DNA from: Branchiostoma floridae | Lineage: Eukaryota; Chordata; Leptocardii; Amphioxiformes; Branchiostomatidae | Length of the DNA: 27,989 bases | Direction: 5' to 3' | Assembly (NCBI RefSeq): GCF_000003815.2 | Contig: NC_049982.1 | Location: 19,909,562 to 19,937,550 of the forward strand | Shown: piece after piece, positions 1 to 9,900 of the stretch | Numbering within the stretch: the first letter of the stretch is position 1 | Layout: each line of letters starts with the position of its first letter | The notes under the pieces: generated by a model | Databases searched by the model: none | Seen by the model: the letters and a program-made list of their open reading frames with translations, nothing else | What the model was told of the DNA's origin: nothing | Translations under genes and position numbers: made by a program

Positions 1-796
1 CCTCGGAAACAATTTTCTACCGCGAAGCCCCTTACCCTAACCCTAGCCCTAACCCTAACAGGAACCCTTACCCTAATACTAATTTTAAGCACTCTCAGAA
101 AAATGGTCGAAATTTGCATGTATTCTATCCATTTCAGACCGAATTATGACCAAAAAACACAATCCCTGGGAAACAATTTTTCTACCACGAACCCCTTACC
201 CTAACCCTAGCCCTAACCCTAACAGGAACCCTTACCCTAGTACTAATCCTAAGCACTCTCAGAAAAATGGTCGAAATTTGCATGTTTTCTATCCATTTCA
301 GACCGAATTATGACCAAAAAACACAATTCCTCGGAAACAATTTTTCTACCACGAACCCCTTACCCTAACCCTAGCCCTAACCCTAACAGGAACCCTTACC
401 CTAATACTAATCCTAAGCACTCTCAGAAAAATGGTCGAAATTTGCATGTTTCCTATCCATTTCAGACCGAATTATGACCAAAAAACACAATCCCTCGGAA
501 ACAATTTTTCTACCACGAACCCCTTACCCTAACCCTAGCCCTAACCCTAACAGGAACCCTTACCCTAATACTAATCCTAAGCACTCTCAGAAAAATGGTC
601 GAAATTTGCATGTTTCCTATCCATTTCAGACCGAATTATGACCAAAAAACACAATCCCTCGGAAACAATTTTTCTACCACGAACCCCTTACCCTAACCCT
701 AGCCCTAACCCTAACAGGAACCCTAACCCTAATACTAATCCTAAGCACTCTCAGAAAAATGGTCGAAATTTGCATGTTTTCTATCCATTTCAGACG
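1..796. repeat. 164-bp tandem satellite with telomere-like CCCTAA blocks
   Basis: About 4.8 head-to-tail copies of a unit of exactly 164 bp; the marker GGAAAC recurs with that spacing near 5, 169, 333, 497 and 661. Each unit has a block of imperfect CCCTAA hexamers (CCCTTA, CCCTAA, CCCTAG, CCCTAA, CCCTAA) and a non-telomeric remainder that includes AAAAATGGTCGAAATTTGC. Copies are nearly identical, so the array is young or homogenised. It is cut by the left window edge. The proline/asparagine-rich frames across it are artefacts of the hexamers. Confidence 0.95.
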
Positions 797-802
797 GTAT
801 CA

Positions 803-1405
803 GGACAGTTCGGCACATGGACACTTCGGCCCGGACACTTCGGCCCCAAGCCCAGGACACTTCGGCCCCAAGTCCAGGACACTTCGGCCCCAAGTCCAGG
901 ACACTTCGGCCCCAAGTCCAGGACACTTCGGCCCTGCTAGTTCCTGTGTGCGTGGGCATGCTATGCAATGTACAAATTAATCTATTAGCTCGCAGTTGTA
1001 AGGACATTGATTTCGATATTTACGATGAACAGTTAATGCCAGTCGGGCTTCAAGTAAGCTAGGGTCATCCAGAAAACCGGAGCAAAAAGGGATCTTCATG
1101 CCCCGAAAACGCAAAAAAATTGTTATCACTTATGACGATTTCATCGAGTAAACAGGAGAACACTATACAATATACTGTACAAGTAAAATCATACGTCCTA
1201 GAATTATACGTTATTTAGTCAACTAAGGCTACGTGTTAGATAACTATTGTGGAGTAGACTCGGGGCCGAAGTGTCCTCGGCTTGGGGCCGAAGTGTCCTT
1301 GGAATGGGGCCGAAGTGTCCTCGGCTTTGGGCCGAAGTGTCCTCGGCTTGGGGCCGAAATGTCCTGATTGCCAGGGGGCCGAAGTGTCCATGTGCCGAAG
1401 TGTCC
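803..1405. mobile_element. Fold-back (MITE-like) element with arms of 22-bp repeats
   Basis: The left arm (803-934) is about six copies of a 22-bp unit containing GGACACTTCGGCC. The right arm (1261-1405) is the same unit in reverse complement (GGCCGAAGTGTCC). The outer ends mirror each other: GGACAGTTCGGCACATGG on the left and CCATGTGCCGAAGTGTCC on the right. About 326 bp of single-copy DNA lies between them. The structure fits a non-autonomous fold-back transposon. No clear target-site duplication is visible and no transposase is encoded. The GHFGP-type frames here are repeat translations, not proteins. Confidence 0.75.
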
Positions 1406-1508
1406 GACATTCATTTAAGGATATCTGCAGCTGGTTTAAGTCACAGGATACCTGGCCAACAGTATAAGCTGCCCAATGGCTGACGTAACATGCACATTTT
1501 TAGTTGAC

Positions 1509-1554
1509 TTGGAGTCGACTTGAAGCCCCCGAGTCTTCTCCAAATCGACTCCAA
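1509..1554. repeat. Small inverted repeat upstream of the first GALNT exon
   Basis: Arms TTGGAGTCGACTT (1509-1521) and AAATCGACTCCAA (1542-1554) pair at 12 of 13 positions around a 20-nt loop. It lies about 65 bp before a GALNT splice acceptor. The rest of 1406-1618 shows nothing recognisable. Confidence 0.5.
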
Positions 1555-1618
1555 AACGCCTGTATAGATCGTAGATCGGGCCATTATAGCTGCACTGTTC
1601 ACATAACCCGTGCTGCAG

Positions 1619-4600
1619 GTGCCTGCATGAAATGTACCCGGATGACCTGCCCCAGGTATCGGTAGTGATGATCTTCCACAACGAGGCGCTGTCCGTGGTG
1701 CTTCGGTCCATCCACAGCGTCATCAGCCAGTCCCCTCCCCACCTCATCGGGGAGATCATCCTGGTGGACGACTCCAGTGACAAACGTGAGAAGAACGTTA
1801 TTATCTTAAATTTCTAGTTGTGCCTTTTTTTAACTCACAGTGAATCTATTCAAAGCTTGACCCATTTCAATACTTTGCCAGAGAAGGAAACAAACACATT
1901 AACGTTACATAGCCTTTTTTTTATCTCCATCAAAGTGAAGCTAGACACAGCTGTCTTGCCTTTCATTTATCCATATGAAGACATGTTCTTTATAAATGGT
2001 CTAGCATCATTTGATTCCTATGATCCAACATTTGATGCAACAATTGTACTCGTATTGCCATGTGACAAACGCGTATTTATAATCAACAGTTTCTAGACGT
2101 AGGGTCTAAATGTTAATCTCCAAGCAGATCTTGCGGTGCTTTAAGATAGTATGATAAGGAGTTTAGCCGGCAGAGAAGTTTTATTCCACCGCGGCTAAAT
2201 TTCTTTCCCACCTTATGATAATATTCTTCCTCTGCTTGGAGATTACTAAATATCTACCTTTCACCGCAGCTGACTTGATGTTTCCTCTGGAAGCCCACAT
2301 CTCGACCAACACCAAACTGCGGGACAAAGTAAAGATCCTGAGAAACCCTAAACGGGAGGGTTTGATCCGGTCCCGTCTGAAGGGTGTGCAGCAGGCCCAG
2401 GGCCCGGCTATCGTCTTCCTGGACTCGCACATTGAGTGCACGCCTGGATGGTAAGGGGCTGGCTTGTGGTTTTATATCAAGAAATAACGCCGAGAAATCC
2501 CAGTGTACTGCATACGCATTTTTCATTTAAAAAGACGTATTTTTTTAACAAACCGTCAAGTTGTATTTGACACACACAAAGAAGTGGATAAAAAAATGCA
2601 ATATATTAGAAAAATTCGACATTGAATTTGCCAATGATGTTGTTTTTTTCATAGCACTGAGCAAGGATAATACCATTCGATACAACTAAGTCGTAAAAGT
2701 ACACGGCGTGTCACGATTATGATCATGTATTTTGCTTCCATTCTAGTACAAATTTAGTCTAGAGATGATCTAGCTCTGGGCGTAACACTGGCATATTAGC
2801 GAGCTGCATTCACCAACAATGTTTGTTCGTTTGTTTATTTGTTAATCATAATTCAGAGAGTAGAAATCAAGGAAAGCTCTAGTTTTATATGCATATATTT
2901 TCCAGGTTGGAGCCTTTGCTGGCACGAATACGGAAGAACAACAGCACCGTAGCGTGTCCAGTTATCGACCACATCGATACCAAAACATTTGCTTACGAAC
3001 AGCTGAAGTTCTTAGCCGGTGGCTTCACGTGGGATCTCAACTTCATGTGGATATACGTCAACAAAGAAGAAATGGCGAGACGTAAATCAGCCATAGATCC
3101 AGTAAGGTAAATCATGCACTATTTATTAAGTTTACGTCGTTGATTGGTGTTTCTACAGGGAGATATAGTAGTCAAAAGCTTTTCACGGCCACCACCTTCT
3201 GAAAACAATGTAACAAAAGATGCTTTCGCTATACGTACACAAAGGTTACATTAAACAGTATCAGACATTGACTCAAATCAAATAAAGCATATAGACAAAC
3301 TTTAGGCATCCCAAGTAAAAAATACTGCTACTGGAAATTAAAGCTTCAAAGATGTTTTCTATAGTTGGTCCAAGGACGTTATACGTCCTTGGTTGGTCGA
3401 TCAACATATTCCATGCCTTATCATGACGAGGGAGTTTCCTTATATTGTCGCTCAAGGAATAATAAGGACTCTCCTTATTCCCCCTCGATCCCCACCTGTA
3501 GATGCCCTGTCATGGCCGGCGGACTCTTCGCCATCTACAAGGATTACTTCCAACACATCGGCGCCTACGACCAGGCCATGGAGATATACGGGGGAGAAAA
3601 CGTCGAGATGTCTTTTAGGGTAAGAGATTGCAACTTGAGATAAAACACTATCAACATATTTCTACCCGTTATTTTTTTAGTAAAATCCATTGTTCTTGCT
3701 CGCCTCAAAGGGAAAATGTCAATAGAATTTTCAATAGTTCCACAGAGTTCTGCCCCCCCCCCCTCCGGAAGTCCACTCTATGCATGTAAGAAGATTTGAT
3801 ACATGTAACATGTCAATTTCCAGACCTGCATGATCATGCAGACTAGGGGTAGGAGATAAGCCGGTATGTGCATGTATCTCACTGGACTGCACTAAATTGC
3901 GCAAAGAGGTGCAAAACGGACGTCGCAATTCACAAAATTGGGCAATCTATTATATTTCATAGTATTTCTGATCTATGTTGCACCAAGTATCATGAGTGAA
4001 CATCATTTTATAACTACAACTCCCCCTTTGGTACAATTCTAGATTGGTTTTAATTCAAGATCAGTGGCAACACCGCGATTTCCAATAACCTGATCATCTG
4101 GGCTTCATACGCAATAGGCAATAGCGTCGCACCTCAGTGTCACCGCAAGGGCAAATTGGTACGACTTTGGAAAGTATGCGCAATCGGGCGCAGTCCAATG
4201 AGAATCGTCATGTTCACCGCAAATGGGTTCACATGTACGTGTGTATTACGGACATGTGAGTAATATTAAAGCAAACAAGGAAAATATTTTAGCTCTAGTG
4301 ACGTTGGCGTTGATATATATTATAATGTGTAGGATTAGCGATACCATGATCTCGGTGTGAAAACTGCAAAGTTGTGGATGTGTAAATGTTACAAATTAAG
4401 CAGTCATGCAGGTTCGTAGGAAATGTTGTATTGCCACCATGACCATTGTGCATCATTAAAGTTTCTCAGTAAATGTTTGATGATATGTATACTTTAGGTG
4501 TGGCAGTGTGGTGGTCGGATTGAGACGGTTCCATGTTCGCGGGTAGGACACATAGAGAGGACGGATAAGCCTTACCTGTACGTCCGGTCTAACGACACCA

Positions 4601-6285
4601 AGGACATCAACATAGAAGTCAACAAGGCGCGCGTGGCAGAGGTGTGGATGGATGAGTACAAGAGATACCTGTACGCTAGAGAACCCCAACTCAAGGTACT
4701 GACCTATGGTTTGTACATGTAGAGCATGTTGTTTGTACATACTTTTGACCGCTTGCTTATTGTTGGAAAGATTACAACCCTGAGCTAAAAGACACGGGCA
4801 CACAGCCCCATAGGGCATTGATTTACGATAAAGGCACAATTTTCACTTTGAACATTACAGAAGCGTTGTGAATGAGTCTACTTTCTAAGTTTCTTAAATA
4901 CATCAGTTTATTACATGACAATGTGGAAATTTTCCAGAACATTTCATACGGTGATATCAGTGAGCGCCAGGCCTTGAGGAAACGTCTTGGGTGCCAGAGT
5001 TTCCAGTGGTACATGGAAAATGTCTACCCGGACCGACTGGAACAGACTGTGGAAAATGGGTACTACAGGGCCTGGGGCGAGGTACGCTTTCTTTAGTTTA
5101 CTTTATTGTCCGTATGTACTAGAAACTATTATGTCATATTAGGTCTATTTCGCGTACCCACACGCCATGACTTGAATGGATGACTTCTAGTTTAGGACCA
5201 AACGACGCATTTAAGTCTAGCCTGGAACCCAGTCTTGTTATAGCTTCAGTTGGTCGCTACCCCGCTGGTAACAAGATTGGGCTCCAGGCTAACCCAATCC
5301 ATCCTCCTTACGCCGTACAGCTACGGAACCTCCAGGCTGGCCTGTGTTTAGACCTCATGGACGGACGTGGAGTAGGACTATGGGACTGTCATGGTCAGGG
5401 TGGACAGCAGGTGAGATACTGCCTCAGTCATGGGGTTTTCTATTATGCCGCATTAGCAGGCTGTTAGCTGACCAGATTCAGGGAAGCTTGAGTTTAGCAC
5501 CACATAGGACAACTAGAATCACATTCTAACAGACCGTAACCACTTTTCTCTTCTTTCTGCCTTGTAAATTGGAAAGCTCACACCTGGGTTTGATCCAATG
5601 AAGTACAAACCAGTACAAACGGATTCAGACATACATAACCGCACCTAACTTGTGAAAATAGCGGAGAATTACTCGTAACGTTATATCAGATGTGCTTCAC
5701 CTTTATGTGACCATTTCTCTAGTTTTTTGCCTTACGAAGACCGGAGAAGAGAAAAGCGCTACAGACCATAGGAACAGGCGACATGCAGTGTATGGGTACC
5801 GAGGGTACCGAGAGGTTTGAATCGCCCATCATCAAATACTGTCATAATGGACTTCACGAGAGTTGGTATCACAACGGCAAGGTTAGATTCTTCATTCACC
5901 GTTAAGTATCAATCTTTGTACGTTTGCTCCATTCAAGTCTGTTTTAATTTTGTGTCTCGGACTGTTCTCTTGCTGCTTTCCCTCTCTTTCTTGTCACAAG
6001 AAATATGAAACTGAATTCTTTCTTATTTTTGTTGACAAGCTTAGGTTAAAGTGAATGAGTAGCTAGTTCTCGATAGGTGATGAAACATCTTCTGGCACGT
6101 GTCCCATAACATCGAAATACACATCCTTCCTTCTCGTAACACAGGGTGGAATACTGCTGAACATGGAAACTGGTCTCTGTTTAGACGTGGGTCAAAACGC
6201 CACCTCAGGAACGAGAGCGTTTGTTACCAACTGCACCAAGACAGCCTCTCAGTCTTGGGCATTCTCAGAGTACTTTATACCATAA
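1619..6285 (+). CDS. Polypeptide N-acetylgalactosaminyltransferase (GALNT family), 5' partial, 9 exons
   Basis: Transfers GalNAc from UDP-GalNAc to Ser/Thr, starting mucin-type O-glycans in the Golgi. Exons inferred from GT-AG sites and phase: 1619-1785, 2270-2450, 2906-3106, 3502-3619, 4498-4695, 4938-5081, 5321-5410, 5723-5881, 6145-6285. All junctions keep frame and give about 465 aa ending in TAA. Visible GT-A catalytic blocks are [19 protein letters not shown] and FLDSH (the DxH metal site), then [15 protein letters not shown] (usually WGGEN), WQCGG, PCSRVGH and EVWMDEY. A C-terminal ricin-B lectin domain follows. Its alpha repeat keeps CLD, the beta repeat is degenerate (CMG, ESW), and the gamma repeat keeps CLD and QSW. 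The signal anchor and stem, roughly 100 aa, are upstream of the window. The YGGEN form resembles the GALNT8/9/17/18 group, but other blocks are canonical, so the subfamily is open. The exon 8 donor (GTTAGA) is weak. Confidence 0.93.
2114..2245. mobile_element. Short MITE with perfect 14-bp terminal inverted repeats
   Basis: TAATCTCCAAGCAG (2114-2127) is the exact reverse complement of CTGCTTGGAGATTA (2232-2245). The interior carries a second imperfect inverted repeat (ATAAGG and TTTAGCCG on both sides). A TA dinucleotide at each end could be a target duplication of Tc1/mariner type. It lies in GALNT intron 1 and ends 24 nt before exon 2. There is no coding capacity. Confidence 0.7.
3370..3392. 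repeat. Perfect short hairpin in a GALNT intron
   Basis: CCAAGGACG and CGTCCTTGG form a 9-bp stem with loop TTATA. It is in the intron before the 3502 exon. No function is evident. Confidence 0.4.
5218..5291. mobile_element. 74-bp inverted-repeat (MITE-like) element in a GALNT intron
   Basis: Two 23-bp arms (5218-5240 and 5269-5291) pair at about 21 positions around a 28-bp loop. The core is CCTGGAACCCAGTCTTGTTA against a reverse-complement arm reading CCTGGAGCCCAATCTTGTTA. It sits 29 bp upstream of the lectin exon at 5321. The reading frame happens to stay open back through it, which could mislead gene callers into a longer exon. Confidence 0.6.
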
Positions 6286-6544
6286 CGCTGATTTTTCGTA
6301 AAATACAAGAGGGTTGAAATGTCGTCGGATCTCACGGTGCCGACTTCAATTTGCAATATGTTGACTAATTAGGTGACGACTTGTTTTTATCGTCCCTTTC
6401 ACAATCCATATGTCTGCGCATGTAACCTGAAAGAAAGCTGGTACACAGCATTTTCTCGTTAAGAAAAGAGATATAGAGTTAACCCAAGTTTTCCATGACT
6501 AAATGTGACACAGATCTATATGTGCACAATGCATAATCTGATGG

Positions 6545-6550
6545 AATAAA
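6545..6550 (+). terminator. AATAAA poly(A) signal candidate for the GALNT gene
   Basis: Canonical AATAAA 260 bp after the GALNT stop codon. A minus-strand AATAAA overlaps just downstream (TTTATT at 6553-6558). Confidence 0.5.
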
Positions 6551-6894
6551 TTTTTATTACCAAATGTTTGGATTGTCGTTTTTGTGAATGAGTAGTTTCT
6601 GCTGATGAAATCTTTGTGCAAACAAAAGCATCTCTAATATATGTAGCGAGGCTTCCAAATGGGTCGACATCAAGTTCATCTACGAGCACTTTATGACAAT
6701 ATGTTATATTATCTACTTATACAATCTGATAGCTATAGATAATTATAATCTATGAAATATAAATCATGTAGATGGCATGATAGTCGTATAATAATAATAG
6801 ATATATCTTTTCAGTCCAAACGATGCTTTCCTTGAAACGTAAAGCAATGTACCGAAGTATATTCGTAGACTTTCAAATCTGCATTTGAGTATCG

Positions 6895-6900
6895 TTTATT
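6895..6900 (-). terminator. AATAAA poly(A) signal candidate for the sialyltransferase gene
   Basis: TTTATT on the plus strand reads AATAAA on the minus strand, about 43 nt past the sialyltransferase stop at 6943. This would give a very short 3' UTR. The minus-strand AATAAA at 6553-6558 is an alternative. Confidence 0.5.
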
Positions 6901-6942
6901 GTCTGTATATATATTTACGACTTCTTAAATGGAACCTTTCCG

Positions 6943-9900
6943 CTAGGTTGATGTTTGATTCTGACGAGTGTACCAGTAGATGATCTTCTCCTCGTGCAGT
7001 CTCTCCCACAGACGCCTCTCCTCGCTGTAGTCGTGCGCGCCCTCCTTTACTTCCCCGTCTGCACGTTGTTTGGGGATCGCGCGGTTGTCATAGTAGTGCA
7101 TAGGGAATCTACAGCAATAATGTAAACCTTCTATGAACGTTCTTGTGTTTACTCTGCAGTGTTTGATAACACCCGATTTCACTAGGGGCGGCGACCTCGT
7201 GGGGACCTAAAATGGGACAGAGCGCTCAACGAATTTTATATCCATTAGTAAAGACGAAATTCAATGTTTTTACGCCTTGTACATCTTATACTATTTTCAG
7301 CCACACTTTTAAATTTTACATTATATGTCGATTATGAAATCAAGGGTAGCCGTTACATAAATCGAATTTAGGTCGCAGTAAGGTGGCAGCGCCACTCCGT
7401 CTAGTGGGTTGTGATGGTTCACAATTTCTCCTGCAGCATTGCCAAATGTTAGGTAATCATTTTTACTTAAATTATATCCGTCAATAAAAAGGAGCTTCTC
7501 AAGCGTACTCAGATAAAGTATTACATTATATTCACAACAACAATCAAATCCTAGAACTTGAAGAAAGTGTCGAGATAAGAATACCGAGGTAAGGACACGT
7601 CGAAGTACCGTGCAGCATCTTAGCTTACAAAGCATTCTACAGAAGACTATACAATCACCCCTACCGTGGGTCATAACCAAAGCCGTAGATGTTCACAACG
7701 TCGCACAGTTGAATAGCCAGGAAGGCTGTCATAGCCCCCGTGGTTGGCCGCCAAGATAGTGACGTGTTCATGTAGTTTGCAAAGACGTAACGGATAAAGT
7801 CAGGATGTATAACCTTCATTGTGGTGCGGTTGAGGTTAGAGTTGAGACTCCTTCTACACCTAGAGATATGAAAATACTCTGTAAGTATATGGATGGATGG
7901 ATGGATGGATGGATGGATGGATGGATGGATGGATGGATGGATGGATGGATGGATGGATGGATGGGTGGATGGATGGATGGATGGATGGATGGATGATGTA
8001 ATATTTTTTTCTTTCATTTTCTGTCAAGCAATAACATATCAAAACCATCCTTTTCGTGATATCTTATTCTGTTCGATTTCACCTTTGACGAATAATTAAA
8101 GAAAAATGATTGGTCAGTCGGAGAAGCTTGTAGCTTTTTTGATCGTTCTGAAAGTTTTCGCCTACGAGAGGGTGTGAAACATTAACGTGCTGTGGATCCT
8201 TTATAAGCTAGGAACTGCCATATCGTCAAGTAAAATCAACACTGAATATTTTTCTCTACTTATGTTTAGCACAGATAACTTGATAATGTTGATACGTCAA
8301 TAACTTACAAGGGGCCACAGTTTGGAAGGGTCCGGTTGTGTAACCATCTGGTGATGAAGTCCAGGTCTGACGTCTTGAAAGGAATGTAGATTTGCAGTGC
8401 ATGCTGGAAGTAACGGAAGCATTCACTCTAATCTCAATGTGGAGCTGATGAATCAGAGATTGCACGTCAATTGATATCAGGGGTGATTTGTTTATCTTTC
8501 CATTACCAGTAAACTGCCCCCAGGCATCACACACCAGTTTTGTACATTAACTACCAGTTGCGCAATGATGGACTTTAACGTCCGATCATCTGTACGGACC
8601 CTTACTCTTATGGATAATTGTTTCGGGTTCTTTAACATACTCCAGGTGCCTCCAGCTTTACGTCCCAAACTAAAGATGGATGACGTTACTCATGTCCGCC
8701 TGAATCGAGTGAGGAAATACAAAGGACACAACATTGGTTCCTGCACCCAGACTCCCTGTCAACAACCCAACCCATAGGGCCGTCTTGCCACCTTGAGGTG
8801 GTAAAATACATAGTGATTCAAATATGTAATATCATCAACGGCACCAGATGAGTGTAGAACTCACCGCGCTGGAAATCATTTGGTTCGTACGATGTGACTC
8901 CGGAAAGAAGATGTAAAAGGACAGCTTTTTGCCGACATCAATAGTATATGGCTCCTGCATGAGAGCATGGTTCAATCTGAAAAGAACGGTTGTCCATATA
9001 AAATCATTTGTTCGTTTTAACTTGAAAGTTCATCTGTATTGATAGAAGTCATTATTAAATTAGTTTAACAGTAATCTCCAAGACAAAAATTGTACCCACC
9101 CAAGTTTTCAACTGAACAGCACCAGAGACTGAGATATCACTTAAGACCAGGTTCCTTGAGCATAAACGCCCGAGTTCAACAACCTCAGAAGTTTCCCAAC
9201 ACATCCACATAGAATCACAGGGTCATTCGGTTTCACTGGACAAAGTTAAAATCTTGGACATAAAACCAGATTTTTTAAAGAGGGATTAAAGAAGCCATCT
9301 ACATCAGAGCTTTACAACCATCCATGAACAGAGACGGTGGGCGCAACTTCCTGCAACTTATGATCCACTGCTCACTTAGTCACGTGTTCTATCTGCATAA
9401 AGTGACGTCACGGCAGCAGTGGATTGTTCATTCCTTGACAAAGACTGGTACTGTTCAGTCGAAAATTTGTTCGTTTGTTAATGCTCTACTTGTGTTTATA
9501 CGTAGATGTGAGATTAAGCATGATGTAAAGACATTATCTCTCCATTTACCTCAGAATAATTGATGACAATTTGCATATTTGTAAAGTCTATTCATAACCC
9601 CACAAAACCAGTTTCGGTTCCTGTTGGAAATGACATGTAAAAATCGAAAATGTAGCTGCCCTAGTCCTATGTTGGGTTAGTTGATTTGTAGCATGTACCA
9701 TGTGCTTTTTTCGATTTGGTTCTCTTTCAGTCGGTACATTTACGAACGAAATTATATAGTTGCATCTTCTCTTAAACCACAACACACATAACACACACAC
9801 GTATACACACGACGCGTGCGCACAAACACACACACACACACACACGCACACAGACACAGACACAAACGCAGACACACACACACGCACGCACGCGCGCGCG

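Larger units (their letters stand above)
6286..6942. other. Intergenic gap between convergent GALNT and sialyltransferase genes
   Basis: No exon-like sequence is seen. It is AT-rich, especially 6690-6810, and must contain both 3' untranslated regions. Candidate poly(A) signals on both strands are listed separately. Confidence 0.7.

Noticed and set aside
1-796. CRISPR-like array
   Set aside because: The repeat is a 164-bp satellite with no alternating repeat and unique spacer structure, in a eukaryotic context.
638-1062. Open frames giving PNPNPN and GHFGPKSRTLRP repeats
   Set aside because: They are translations of the CCCTAA satellite and the 22-bp arm repeats; open in several frames with no independent coding signal.
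5180-5320. Longer first part of the GALNT lectin exon
   Set aside because: The frame is open but lies in a MITE-like inverted repeat. Starting at 5321 joins AWGE directly to [11 protein letters not shown], as expected for the family.
7661-8099. Proteins of repeated MDGW or SIHP units
   Set aside because: Produced by the tetranucleotide microsatellite; only the part at 7665-7859 on minus is a real sialyltransferase exon.
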